Assembly (NCBI GenBank): GCA_947498325.1
Contig: CANMKE010000016.1
Location: 44,186-108,185 of the forward strand
Direction: 5' to 3'
DNA: 64,000 nucleotides
Source: an uncultured Persicobacter sp.
GTDB taxonomy: Bacteria > Bacteroidota > Bacteroidia > Cytophagales > Cyclobacteriaceae
Each line of letters begins with the position of its first letter. The first letter of the stretch is position 1. Shown piece after piece: positions 35,940-44,810 of the stretch. The position numbers were made by a program, and so were the translations under genes. Below the pieces are notes generated by a model. It was not told the DNA's origin and made no database searches. It saw only the letters and a program-made list of their open reading frames with translations.

Positions 35940-36093
35940 GTCCCTTAAAAAATATGTTTCATGAGTAATTTAATCAAGAAAAAAGATAAGTATTATGACA
36001 TTCGTTAGGAAGGAACAAGATTATAGCCGCCTTTTTGAATATTGTTATTTTCGTTTCTGAATTTTACGAATATATCAATATTCTGGAGGAGCT

Positions 36094-36150
36094 AAAGCGT
36101 GTTCAAAACTTTATATTCACAGTAGGTGGTAAGTTTTTAAACACGCTCTT
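36094..36150. repeat. 57-nt inverted repeat, MITE- or IS-end-like
   Basis: Arms of about 17 nt (AGCGTGTTCAAAACTT on the left, complement with one extra base on the right) enclose a 19-nt centre. There is no T run after it on either strand. It lies in the gap after satP and could be a small mobile remnant, an operator or a folded RNA element. Confidence 0.5.
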
Positions 36151-36193
36151 TTGAATCCGTAATTCGAGGCTTATGGCCACAAATGGGCAGGGT

Positions 36194-36778
36194 TTATCCT
36201 AAAGGAAGGATGGTCTTTCCGTAGGTGCCATTGATGATTTGAGCCATGGCATCATAAAATGCCAAACCGCCACAAATAATCCCAGTGATGCCTGCGGCCA
36301 TGCCTATTGCTGAAATATGCGTGAAATTTTCAAGTGCTAACAGGAAGAATAAAATCGTTAAGCTGCCAAATACTCCTTGGGTGACCTTGCTGCTTTTCAT
36401 CGTCGCGCCAAACATACCTGCGGTAAACAATCCCCAGATAGACAAGTATGCGCCCAAAGCGGTATGATCTGTGGCATTCACCTTGATCCCTGCTGCGGGC
36501 ATCACGAAAATCGCCACCAATGAGAGCCAGAAACAGCCGTAAGCAGTAAATGCAGTGGCGCCAAAAGTGTTTCCTTTTTTGTTTTCCTGCATTCCAGCGA
36601 TTACCTGCGCAATTCCACCGACAAAAATACCCATTCCCAAAATGGCAGAGTTTACATCAAACAGGCCAATATTGTGCAGGTTCAGCAAAATTGTTGTCGA
36701 GCCGAAGCCAAATAATCCTAAAGGCGCAGGGTTTGCGATGTTCATATTAACGTTTACTGCGCTTTCTAAATTTTTCAT
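36194..36778 (-). CDS. satP: Acetate/succinate uptake channel, GPR1/FUN34/YaaH family
   Basis: A 194-residue inner-membrane protein with six TM helices. The family signature NPAPLGLFGFGSTT is at residues ~16-29. E. coli SatP takes up acetate and succinate with protons as a hexamer. The start lies in AATTTTTCAT context with no strong ribosome site, but the N-terminus matches family length. It is a single gene; an inverted repeat lies downstream. Confidence 0.92.
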   Translation of the reverse strand: MKNLESAVNVNMNIANPAPLGLFGFGSTTILLNLHNIGLFDVNSAILGMGIFVGGIAQVIAGMQENKKGNTFGATAFTAYGCFWLSLVAIFVMPAAGIKVNATDHTALGAYLSIWGLFTAGMFGATMKSSKVTQGVFGSLTILFFLLALENFTHISAIGMAAGITGIICGGLAFYDAMAQIINGTYGKTILPLG

Positions 36779-36965
36779 GTTCTGAAGTGATTGTTTTTAA
36801 ATTGGCGCGCAAAGTATGAAAATTATATCAATTTACAGATATACGTCATGTTTTTAGTTCAATAAAAATGATACATATCAGTATATCGTTTTCTAATGTT
36901 ATCATTGCCTGAGGGTTATTCTTTTTGAGTAGGATTGTTTCTGTAAATTATATTGTTTAACTTTA

Positions 36966-36985
36966 TTTTACCCAAATGGGTAAAA
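36966..36985. promoter_or_regulatory. Likely TetR operator
   Basis: TTTTACCCA and its exact complement TGGGTAAAA flank AA. The 20-bp dyad ends 9 nt before the tetR start ATG at 36995. Its size and symmetry fit a TetR dimer site, and its position suggests the regulator represses its own efflux operon. Confidence 0.65.
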
Positions 36986-36994
36986 GTTGAGCAA

Positions 36995-37612
36995 ATGAAA
37001 CAGCAAACCAAAAATAACATTATAGCCGCCGCCCGTGAGATGATCCTTGAAGAGGGCTATGGCGCTTTGCGTATGCAGGCTTTAGCCGACAGGGCGGAGG
37101 TCAATAAGGGGGTTATTCACTATTATTTTAAGGGGAAGGAGAATTTATATCAGGAAGTACTCGCCTCGCTTGTAGGGCAAATTTATGTGCAAGTTCAGGA
37201 TGAACTGATGCGGGAGGTGCCATTAAAAGAACGGCTGGAGTCCGTTGTTGGCTTGTACCTTCAGAAAATTGCTCAGGAGCCGCGCTTGCCCTTGTTTATC
37301 GTCAACGAATTGCCAAAAAATCCTGCTCTGCTTTCCAAAATGCCTTTACTGCAGGAGGTGCGACAGACTTTAAATGGATTGTCTGAAGTGCTGAAAGAGG
37401 AGGGATATCAGTATGGGCTTAAAAATGCCATGGCTTTGGTGATGAATATGGTTTCGCTGATTGCCTTTCCATTTTTTATGGTCAGTATAAAGGACAAGGT
37501 ATTGCCCGATAGCCCACAGGCAGCAGAGGTGCTTCAGGATTTTATGGCTGATAGGGCGTCACAAATTGCAAGCATGGTGATGGTAACATTAAAACAACAA
37601 TCGGATGAATAG
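36995..37612 (+). CDS. TetR/AcrR-family repressor of the ABC export operon
   Basis: A 205-residue repressor. An N-terminal HTH (residues ~5-50, ALADRAEVNKGVIHYYFKGKENL) is followed by an all-helical ligand domain. The start was placed at MKQQTKNN; the longer frame to 36953 runs through a perfect dyad that looks like its own operator. It heads a six-gene export operon and overlaps tolC by 8 nt. The order resembles E. coli cecR-ybhGFSR, in which CecR (TetR family) senses antibiotics and represses the pump. The ligand here is unknown. Confidence 0.9.
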   Translation: MKQQTKNNIIAAAREMILEEGYGALRMQALADRAEVNKGVIHYYFKGKENLYQEVLASLVGQIYVQVQDELMREVPLKERLESVVGLYLQKIAQEPRLPLFIVNELPKNPALLSKMPLLQEVRQTLNGLSEVLKEEGYQYGLKNAMALVMNMVSLIAFPFFMVSIKDKVLPDSPQAAEVLQDFMADRASQIASMVMVTLKQQSDE

Positions 37613-38867
37613 GATATTTTTATTAGCGATTTTGGTCATTTTTTGCCAGAGACTGATGGCACAGCCCGTACGGCTGGAGGACTGTATCTCGAAGGCCATC
37701 GCTCATCAGCAGTTTCTGAGTCAGCAGGAGGGAATTCAGCAGCAGGGAGCACTGCAGGAAGCCATCATTAAAAAGGAGTGGTTACCGCAGTTGGCCTTGC
37801 AAGGAAGTGCTGCGCTGCAAAACGAACAGATTACTTTCCCTTCTGCTCCCAACGGCATGGCATTTCCTGAAGTTCCTTTATATAATGTCAGGGCTCTGCT
37901 CTCGGTATCGCAACCGATTTACGATGCCGGCATGGTGGCACTGAAGTTAAAAATGAAGCAGCAGGAGCATCAGCAGGACTCTTTGTCGTTATCAGCCAAT
38001 CAGCTTCAAGTCCGACAGCAGGTAACGGCCATGTATTTTGGCTTATTGCTGAATCAACAGCAACAGGGGATTCTTGAGGGGCATCTAAAAAGTCTTCAGG
38101 CACGGGTAAAGCAAGCAAAAGCAGCCGCTGAAGGTGGCGCCATGGCCAATGCAGCGGTAATGCAGTTGCAGGCACGGGTTTTGGAATTGCAGCAGCAATT
38201 GTTGGAGGCTTCTTCAGGGATTGAGGCGACCATTGAGCAGCTGAGCCTCTCGACTGGGGAAGCCTACACCTCGGCGACTGTTTTTGAGCTACCGGAGGTA
38301 CAGGCTGACCTCGCCGACGTGAGTGTCCTTCGCCGACCAGAAATGCAGCTGCTCTCAGGACAAAAATATGCGTTGGGATTAAAGCGGAATATGGAACGGA
38401 ACAAATTGCGGCCACAGATTGGCGCCTTCGCCTCTGCTGGTGTCGGGAACCCTGGCTACAATATTATTGAAGCAGGATGGAGCCCAATGGCTTCGATTGG
38501 TTTGAGTGTTAATTGGGTGTTTTTTGACTGGGGAAAAAGCCGCAAAACAAGGGATGTGATCCAGCTGCAACAGGCGGCTGTTGATTATCAGCAGGAGCGG
38601 CTGAAACTGAACCTGCAATTGCAGCTGACCAGCCTACGCAACGACATCCTGAAGAATGAGGCCATGCTGGAGTCTGATCAGCAAATAGTAGCCTTAAGGC
38701 GGCAGGTACTGAGCAGGGCTGAAGTGCAGGTAACCGAAGGGGTGATGACCACCGCCGATTACCTCAGAGTGGTGCAGGAATCGCAGGAGGCGGAATTTAA
38801 AATGGCCATCCATCAGATTCAGGTGCAAATGCAGAAGTTGAATTTTAATTTGGTTAAGGGACTTTAA
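37605..38867 (+). CDS. TolC-family outer membrane efflux protein
   Basis: A 420-residue outer-membrane channel partner with signal peptide residues 1-19 (ending RLMA). The two OEP repeats are rich in Gln, Ala and Leu helices, as in TolC tunnel coils. It overlaps the TetR gene by 8 nt and precedes the HlyD lipoprotein by 11 nt, so it is part of one transcript. The E. coli ybh operon lacks its own TolC; here it is included. Confidence 0.9.
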   Translation: MNRIFLLAILVIFCQRLMAQPVRLEDCISKAIAHQQFLSQQEGIQQQGALQEAIIKKEWLPQLALQGSAALQNEQITFPSAPNGMAFPEVPLYNVRALLSVSQPIYDAGMVALKLKMKQQEHQQDSLSLSANQLQVRQQVTAMYFGLLLNQQQQGILEGHLKSLQARVKQAKAAAEGGAMANAAVMQLQARVLELQQQLLEASSGIEATIEQLSLSTGEAYTSATVFELPEVQADLADVSVLRRPEMQLLSGQKYALGLKRNMERNKLRPQIGAFASAGVGNPGYNIIEAGWSPMASIGLSVNWVFFDWGKSRKTRDVIQLQQAAVDYQQERLKLNLQLQLTSLRNDILKNEAMLESDQQIVALRRQVLSRAEVQVTEGVMTTADYLRVVQESQEAEFKMAIHQIQVQMQKLNFNLVKGL

Positions 38868-38878
38868 CAGAAATAACC

Positions 38879-39769
38879 ATGAAGAATATTTATTGGATTT
38901 TTATCGTGGCCACCTTTGCGTTTGCTTGTGAAGGGCCAACACAAAAAGCGGATGCCTATGGCACCATTGAAACGGATGAGGTTCTGGTGGTGGCGCAGGG
39001 CAATGGGATCTTGAATCATTTTGCTCTTGAGCAGGGGCAGTCCCTTAAAGCTGGTGAGGTAATCGGGCAAATTGATACCGTTCAGCTGCATATTCAGCGA
39101 CGGGAAATTGAGGCGCAAAGGGTTGTTTTGCAGGCACAGCAAAAGCAAATCAGTAGCCAGATTGCAGTGCTGAAATCCGAGGAGCAAAACCTGATCAGAG
39201 AGCAAAAGCGCACGGAAAAATTATTGAAGTCAGATGCTTCCACTCCTCAGCAAAAAGAGCAGATTGATGGGCAGCTTCAGGTTTTGAAACAGAAGATCGC
39301 CAACGTAGGAGCACAATCGCTGACGGTTTCCGCCAATCGAAAAGCGCTCGATGCCAAGGAGGCATTGCTGGAAGATCAGCTGAAAAAGTGCACCATCGAC
39401 AATCCTGCAGCAGGCGTGGTTACCAATAAGTTTATGCAGGAGAAAGAAATGGTGAAAATCGGCAGCCCGCTCTATAAGGTCGCTAACTTGTCGGAGGTTT
39501 ATGCATGGGTGTACATTTCTGGCCGTCAGCTTTCCACGGTGAAAATTGGCGATACTGCGCAGGTCAATTACGACCTCGACAATGGGGAGATGGGCTCATT
39601 AAGTGGACGGATCGCTTATATTTCGGCAAAGGCAGAATTTACGCCCAAAACCATTCAGACCAAGGAGGAAAGGGTGGACATGGTGTATGCCATGAAAATT
39701 TTGCTTCAGAATAATGGCGTTCTAAAGCTTGGAATGCCCGTAGAAGTGCATTTTTCAGCAAAAAAATAA
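38879..39769 (+). CDS. HlyD-family periplasmic adaptor lipoprotein
   Basis: A 296-residue adaptor linking the ABC pump to TolC. A lipobox FAC (Cys17 region, TFAFACEG) anchors it to the inner membrane. A biotinyl-lipoyl-like hairpin starts near residue 30 (GTIETDEVLVVAQGNG); a long coiled coil (~75-165) is rich in Gln/Lys/Glu; a beta-barrel domain follows (PLYKVANLSEVYAWVYISGRQ). It corresponds to YbhG in the E. coli system. Confidence 0.9.
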   Translation: MKNIYWIFIVATFAFACEGPTQKADAYGTIETDEVLVVAQGNGILNHFALEQGQSLKAGEVIGQIDTVQLHIQRREIEAQRVVLQAQQKQISSQIAVLKSEEQNLIREQKRTEKLLKSDASTPQQKEQIDGQLQVLKQKIANVGAQSLTVSANRKALDAKEALLEDQLKKCTIDNPAAGVVTNKFMQEKEMVKIGSPLYKVANLSEVYAWVYISGRQLSTVKIGDTAQVNYDLDNGEMGSLSGRIAYISAKAEFTPKTIQTKEERVDMVYAMKILLQNNGVLKLGMPVEVHFSAKK

Positions 39770-39791
39770 AGGCACCCAAGCCAATAGCATC

Positions 39792-40694
39792 ATGATAGAC
39801 TGTATTAATCTTACCAAACAATATGATGGACTCACGGCCGTAGATGCGGTCACCTTTTCGGTGAAAGAAGGGGAGCTTTTTGGGCTGATCGGCCCTGATG
39901 GTGCGGGCAAAAGTACCATTTTCCGAATGCTGACAACCCTCGTTTTACCTGATGGAGGAGCAGCCACAGTTCAGGGGTTCGATATTGTTGCTGACTATAA
40001 AAAAATTCGACATCAGGTGGGGTATATGCCTGCGAAATTTTCTTTATATCAGGATCTTACAGTGCAGGAAAATCTTGATTTTTTTGCAACGATTTTCAAT
40101 ACGACAACTGAAGAAAATTATGATTTAATACACGATATATATATACAAATAGCACCCTTTAAATCGCGAAGGGCAGGAGATCTTTCTGGAGGGATGAAAC
40201 AAAAACTGGCTTTGTGCTGTGCCCTGATCCACCAGCCGAAAGTGCTGTTTCTTGACGAGCCCACCACAGGTGTGGATGCGGTGTCGCGTCAGGAATTTTG
40301 GCAAATGCTCCAACGGCTCAAAGCGCAGGGCATGACTATCCTGGTTTCGACCCCCTATATGGACGAGGCCAATTTGTGTGAACGAATTGCCCTAATGCAG
40401 TCGGGCAAAATGATGTCTATTGATACCCCTGATGGGATTGTTTCGCAATATCAGGGAGATTTATTTGCTGTGCAATCCAATGCCATGAGTCGGTTGTTGC
40501 GTGATCTCAGGGCTTATGAGAACGTGAAAAACTGCTTTGCTTTCGGTGATTTCCACCATTTCAATTTTTCAAACATCGGAGAAGCGCAAGTGCCTTTACT
40601 GCTGAATTACCTCAATGGCTTAGGGCATGAAGCACTGATATGTAAAAAAATCAGGCCAACAATTGAGGATTGTTTTATACAGTTAATGCAATAA
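39792..40694 (+). CDS. ABC exporter ATPase 1 (YbhF N-half-like)
   Basis: A 300-residue nucleotide-binding subunit. Walker A is GPDGAGKS (34-41, Lys40), the signature LSGGMKQ (131-137) is canonical, and Walker B is LFLDEP with Glu156. The switch His is replaced: the sequence reads STPYMDEA with Pro188 where STHYMDEA is normal. A ~70-residue C-terminal extension follows the ATPase domain. It pairs with the next ATPase; in E. coli YbhF the two are fused in one chain. Confidence 0.92.
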   Translation: MIDCINLTKQYDGLTAVDAVTFSVKEGELFGLIGPDGAGKSTIFRMLTTLVLPDGGAATVQGFDIVADYKKIRHQVGYMPAKFSLYQDLTVQENLDFFATIFNTTTEENYDLIHDIYIQIAPFKSRRAGDLSGGMKQKLALCCALIHQPKVLFLDEPTTGVDAVSRQEFWQMLQRLKAQGMTILVSTPYMDEANLCERIALMQSGKMMSIDTPDGIVSQYQGDLFAVQSNAMSRLLRDLRAYENVKNCFAFGDFHHFNFSNIGEAQVPLLLNYLNGLGHEALICKKIRPTIEDCFIQLMQ

Positions 40695-40696
40695 AT

Positions 40697-41443
40697 ATGA
40701 AAGAAAATGCCGTCATAGCAGTCGAAGGGCTGACCAAAAAATTTGGTGATTTCATAGCGACCGATGCCATTACCTTTACGGTAAAAAAAGGAGAGATTTT
40801 CGGATTTTTAGGCGCAAATGGTGCGGGAAAAACCACCGCCATGCGAATGCTCTGCGGCCTGTCGGTGCCGACGGCGGGAAAAGCGAAAGTGGCAGGCTTT
40901 GATGTGTATCGTGAAACGGAAAAAATTAAGCAAAATATAGGCTATATGAGTCAAAAATTTTCGCTTTATGAAGATTTGACGGTAAAGGAAAATATCCGTT
41001 TTTTCGGCGGAATATACGGCCTGTCGGATCAGCAGGTCAAGGAGAAACGGGAGGCACTGGTGCAGGAGCTCGAAATGGGAAGTGCCATCAATAAGCTCGT
41101 GGGGGATCTTCCGCTGGGCTGGAAACAAAAGCTGGCTTTTTCTGTCGCGATTCTCCACCGCCCACAGATTGTTTTTTTGGATGAACCAACGGGCGGGGTG
41201 GATCCGGTGACGAGGCGACAATTCTGGGATTTAATTTATAAGGCATCAGATGAGGGGATCACCGTTTTTGTAACCACTCACTATATGGATGAGGCAGAGT
41301 ATTGCCATCGGGTATCGATGATGGTCGATGGGAAAATTAAAGCTCTGGACAGTCCCAAAAATCTTAAAAAGCAATTTCAGGTCGATAGTATGAATGAGGT
41401 CTTTTATCATTTGGCACGACAGGCACAACGTAAATCCGATTGA
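40697..41443 (+). CDS. ABC exporter ATPase 2 (YbhF C-half-like)
   Basis: A 248-residue nucleotide-binding subunit. Walker A is GANGAGKT (39-46), Walker B VFLDEP with Glu163, and the switch His195 in TTHYMDEA is present. The signature is degenerate: LPLGWKQ (138-144) in place of LSGGxxQ. Start ATG 40697 lies 2 nt after the previous stop; the longer frame overlaps the upstream gene by 25 nt and was rejected. In a head-to-tail dimer, this subunit's intact Walker A and His would face the intact signature of ATPase 1. Confidence 0.92.
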   Translation: MKENAVIAVEGLTKKFGDFIATDAITFTVKKGEIFGFLGANGAGKTTAMRMLCGLSVPTAGKAKVAGFDVYRETEKIKQNIGYMSQKFSLYEDLTVKENIRFFGGIYGLSDQQVKEKREALVQELEMGSAINKLVGDLPLGWKQKLAFSVAILHRPQIVFLDEPTGGVDPVTRRQFWDLIYKASDEGITVFVTTHYMDEAEYCHRVSMMVDGKIKALDSPKNLKKQFQVDSMNEVFYHLARQAQRKSD

Positions 41444-41445
41444 TC

Positions 41446-42546
41446 ATGAAACAACTTTTTATATTTATAAAGAAGGAGTTCTACCACGCCTTCAGGGATA
41501 AAAAGACCCTCTTGATGCTGTTCGGCTTGCCGATCGTGCAAATCTTACTTTTTGGTTTTGCCCTGACCAACGAGATTAAGTCTTCAAAAATTGTGATATT
41601 TGACCAAGCCAAGGATACTTACTCACGGCAGCTGGTCGAGCGGATCAGGATCAGCAAGCAATTTGCAATCAAGGAAAACTTGCAGCACAATACGCAAATG
41701 CTGGAGGCTTTCCGTTCAGGCGATGTGAAAATGGCGATCGTAATTCCTCCAAAGTTTGGGGAACAGCTCGGGCGTGGTGAGCAATCCGAAATTCAGGTGA
41801 TTACGGATGGAACGGACCCCAACACGGCAACGAATATACAAAGTTATATTGAAAATATAGTAAGCTTGTTTTTGGCTGAAAAACATTTACTAAACCCTCA
41901 ACTTCAGATCATTCCAGAGGTACGTATGTTGTATAATCCTGAACTTAAAGGAACCACCAATTTTGTGCCTGGCGTTATGGCGTTGGTGCTGATGCTGGTG
42001 TGTGTACTCATGACCTCGGTCTCGATTGTTCGGGAGAAAGAGATGGGAACCATGGAGATTCTTTTGGTGTCGCCGATGAACCCTTTTATGGTGATTATTG
42101 CCAAGGCCATTCCTTACTTTTTGGTATCCATTGTCAATCTTATCATCATACTTTTACTGTCTGTATTCTTGCTGGGTATGCCCTTTAATGGCAGTGTTTT
42201 GCTGTTATTGGCAGAAAGTTGCCTGCTGATTTTTACCGCATTGTCTTTGGGGCTGATGATCAGTAATGTGACCGACTCGCAGCAGGCGGCCATGCTCATT
42301 TCCCTGATGGGATTGTTAATGCCCACCATGATGTTCACGGGCTTCATGTTTCCATTGGAAAATATGCCTGTGGCCTTGCAGGTTGTGGCCAATTTTGTCC
42401 CCGCAAAGTGGTACTACATCATTGTGAAGTCGATTATGATCAAAGGTCTGGGCTTTTCAGCAATATGGAAAGAGACCTTGATTTTGGCGGTGATGTGCGT
42501 GGTGCTGTTGGTGATCAGTATTAAAAAATTTAAAATTCGGCTATAA
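41446..42546 (+). CDS. ABC-2 type export permease 1
   Basis: A 366-residue inner-membrane subunit. One TM helix near the N-terminus, a ~140-residue periplasmic domain, then five TM helices from about residue 175. The EKEMGTMEILLVSPM segment is the cytosolic coupling motif of this family. The ATG at 41446 sits 2 nt after the ATPase 2 stop and was preferred over a TTG 6 nt earlier. It matches YbhS/YbhR-type permeases and pairs with the next gene. Confidence 0.92.
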   Translation: MKQLFIFIKKEFYHAFRDKKTLLMLFGLPIVQILLFGFALTNEIKSSKIVIFDQAKDTYSRQLVERIRISKQFAIKENLQHNTQMLEAFRSGDVKMAIVIPPKFGEQLGRGEQSEIQVITDGTDPNTATNIQSYIENIVSLFLAEKHLLNPQLQIIPEVRMLYNPELKGTTNFVPGVMALVLMLVCVLMTSVSIVREKEMGTMEILLVSPMNPFMVIIAKAIPYFLVSIVNLIIILLLSVFLLGMPFNGSVLLLLAESCLLIFTALSLGLMISNVTDSQQAAMLISLMGLLMPTMMFTGFMFPLENMPVALQVVANFVPAKWYYIIVKSIMIKGLGFSAIWKETLILAVMCVVLLVISIKKFKIRL

Positions 42547-43667
42547 TGAGAATCCTTAAATTATTGCTCCAAAAGGAGTTTCTTCAGATTTTCAGAAATA
42601 AAAGTCTGTTGCCCATGATTTTTGTAATGCCACTGATCCAGTTGCTGCTGCTCCCTTTGGCGGCAGATTATGAGGTGAAAAATATTGCCATTTCCATCGT
42701 CGATCATGACCACAGCACCACTTCCGCAGCACTGATCCGCACGATTACAAGTTCAGGGTATTTTGAGCTGAATGATATCGGTGATGCCTACGAGGAAGCT
42801 TTTCAGCAAATAGAAAAAGATCAGGCAGATATTATTCTTGAAATTCCTGCATTTTTTGAACGAGATTTACAAAGGCTGAAACAGAATAAATTAATGATCT
42901 CTGTTAATGCCATCAATGGAACAAAGGCGAGCCTTGGTGGGGCTTACCTGATGAGTATCATCAAGTCTTTTCATCAGAAATTGGGAGCAACTGTTCAGGT
43001 TGAAAATCCGCGGGGAGTGGGTTCAGGAATAGAAGTTAGAAGTCAGCACTGGTTCAATGAATATATGAATTATCACTTTTTTATGGTGCCTGGAATTTTA
43101 GCGATTTTGGTAACCATGGTGGGGGCTTATATGAGTTCACTCAATATTGTTAAGGAAAAGGAAATTGGTACCATTGAGCAAATTAATGTCAGCCCAATAA
43201 AAAAGTATCACTTTATTTTGGGAAAGCTGATTCCTTTTTGGTTAGTAGGATTTTTTGTATTTTCCGTAGGTTTGGGAGGAATTGCCTATATGGTTTATGG
43301 CATTGCGGTGCAGGGCAGTCTGTGGCTGCTGTATTTTATCCTTACTTTTTTCCTGATGGCCATGCTGGGCTTTGGCCTGTTGCTGTCCACTTTTGCCGCG
43401 ACCCAGCAACAGGCAATGTCGCTGGCATTTTTTTTCATGATGATTTTCTTGCTGATGAGTGGCCTGTTTACTCCCATTGAGTCCATGCCCGCCTGGGCGC
43501 AGGTGGTGGCTTATCTGAATCCCGTAACCTATTTTATTGAAGTCCTTCGGATGATCGTACTCAAGGGGTCGAGCTTCGTTCATGTTAAAAGTCACCTTTG
43601 GGCAATTATCGGTTTCGCCGTGTTTTTCAATGGTTTGGCCATTTTCAATTACCGTAAAACCTCCTGA
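42546..43667 (+). CDS. ABC-2 type export permease 2
   Basis: A 373-residue paralog of the upstream permease with the same TM plan and coupling motif (EKEIGTIEQINVSPI). Its start overlaps the upstream stop by one base, the tightest coupling in the operon. The two permeases and two ATPases complete a heteromeric exporter. The substrate is unknown; the E. coli homologue affects antibiotic sensitivity. Confidence 0.92.
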   Translation: MRILKLLLQKEFLQIFRNKSLLPMIFVMPLIQLLLLPLAADYEVKNIAISIVDHDHSTTSAALIRTITSSGYFELNDIGDAYEEAFQQIEKDQADIILEIPAFFERDLQRLKQNKLMISVNAINGTKASLGGAYLMSIIKSFHQKLGATVQVENPRGVGSGIEVRSQHWFNEYMNYHFFMVPGILAILVTMVGAYMSSLNIVKEKEIGTIEQINVSPIKKYHFILGKLIPFWLVGFFVFSVGLGGIAYMVYGIAVQGSLWLLYFILTFFLMAMLGFGLLLSTFAATQQQAMSLAFFFMMIFLLMSGLFTPIESMPAWAQVVAYLNPVTYFIEVLRMIVLKGSSFVHVKSHLWAIIGFAVFFNGLAIFNYRKTS

Positions 43668-43730
43668 GGCCCTGGTGATGAAACAATTTTCTGCAACGGA
43701 ACATTCTCATTAAAAACCAACGATTAAGCT

Positions 43731-43895
43731 ATGTTTGGACTATTCAAAAAGAAAAGCAAGAAAGAAATTCTACAGAAGAAATATGAGCAACTGATGGAAG
43801 CTTACTTTCATTTGTCAAAAACCAACAGGCGGGCGAGTGACGAGAAATATATGGCCGCACAGAGCATCCTGAAGCAGATTGAAGCTTTAGGTTAA
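43731..43895 (+). CDS. Small DUF6435 (Lacal_2735-family) protein
   Basis: A 54-residue protein that begins MFGLFKKKSKKE and contains LSKTNRRASDEKY and a closing AQSILKQIEAL. I recognise this as a short Bacteroidota family (Lacal_2735/DUF6435). It is basic and helical, with no known function. It lies 63 nt after the export operon and before a terminator, so it may share that transcript. Confidence 0.85.
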   Translation: MFGLFKKKSKKEILQKKYEQLMEAYFHLSKTNRRASDEKYMAAQSILKQIEALG

Positions 43896-43920
43896 GTAGT
43901 ATTATTTTATTAAATCAAGG

Positions 43921-43955
43921 AATAGCGTAGCGGATTGGTTACGCTATTTTTTTGC
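43921..43955. terminator. Terminator after export operon and DUF6435 gene
   Basis: Stem AATAGCGTA / TACGCTATT with a 10-nt loop and a seven-T run on the plus strand. The stop codon of the minus-strand hydrolase lies inside the right arm. Confidence 0.85.
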
Positions 43956-44810
43956 TTCGGAGGTTAAAAAACCCATTATTTTGGCAACAACCCGCTCATC
44001 TCTTAATGTTCGGTTGTGCCCCAGGTTTTCGGTGGCCATGGTCAGGAGTTGCGGATATACTTCGGCAAATTTTTGCTGATGATAAAAAGGCACTTCGGTA
44101 TCGTGCTGATCATGAATATTGAGCACCGCCGTATTTTGGGGGATCGTCTGAATGAGTTTTTCGCCCTGCACATCGAAAAAGTCAAGCCCTACCTTTTTGT
44201 AGATAAACTGGTGTAAATATTTCTGATTTTGCGGACGTGCATTCACTTTTTGTTCATAGCCACTGAGGATATCCTTGCCGAGTGCTGGGGCACCGATCTG
44301 CACTATTTTTGTTGAAATTGGCCATTTATTCATGGCAAATAAAGTAGCGACCGCCCCCATAGAATGCCCAATAACCATTTGAAATGCACCTTCCTGCTGA
44401 TAAATCAGCTCTACAATAGTGGCAAATTCAAGTACATTGGTTTCTTTTCCTGACGACTGACCATGCCCTGGCGCATCAAAAGTAATGCATTGGTAGCCTT
44501 TATCGACCAGCGTTTCCACGAGCACATTAAATTGTGTGGCGCGGCCCATCCATCCGTGAACGAGCAAAATTTTTGGCGACTCCTGCTTTCCCCATCGATA
44601 GACCTTCACCTGATTTCCTTCCAATGGAAGGATCGACGTCTGTGCAGCAGCAAGGAATGCCTGGTCACGGTCGTTCATCGGCCTTTTAAAAGGCTTGAAA
44701 AACAGGGTGGTATATAATTTCCCAGCAAGTGGCGGGGCGCATTTCTCCAATATAGGAAAGGCGGTTCGGATGATATTCAAAGGAAAAGGGGGACGCTGTT
44801 TGGCTTTCAT
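43944..44810 (-). CDS. Alpha/beta hydrolase
   Basis: A 288-residue alpha/beta-fold hydrolase. The oxyanion strand is LLVHGWMG (about residues 82-89). The nucleophile elbow is VIGHSMGAVA, with the Ser of GHSMG catalytic; the acid is Asp in HDQHDTEVPF; the His is in LGHNRT. DAPGHGQSSGKE is the usual strand-4 loop. There is no signal peptide, though the first ~35 residues are hydrophobic and might associate with membrane. Substrate unknown. The stop codon lies in the shared terminator. Confidence 0.9.
   Translation of the reverse strand: MKAKQRPPFPLNIIRTAFPILEKCAPPLAGKLYTTLFFKPFKRPMNDRDQAFLAAAQTSILPLEGNQVKVYRWGKQESPKILLVHGWMGRATQFNVLVETLVDKGYQCITFDAPGHGQSSGKETNVLEFATIVELIYQQEGAFQMVIGHSMGAVATLFAMNKWPISTKIVQIGAPALGKDILSGYEQKVNARPQNQKYLHQFIYKKVGLDFFDVQGEKLIQTIPQNTAVLNIHDQHDTEVPFYHQQKFAEVYPQLLTMATENLGHNRTLRDERVVAKIMGFLTSEAKK

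Noticed and set aside
36953..36994. 14-residue extension of the TetR protein
   Set aside because: It runs through a perfect dyad that looks like the operator; the family starts at the ATG at 36995.
40670..40696. Nine-residue extension of ABC ATPase 2 overlapping ATPase 1
   Set aside because: The ATG at 40697 directly after the upstream stop gives the usual family start.
37605..43667. Idea that the export operon is a biosynthetic or toxin-secretion cluster
   Set aside because: No biosynthetic enzyme, peptidase-containing transporter or precursor peptide lies beside it; the gene order fits a general drug exporter.
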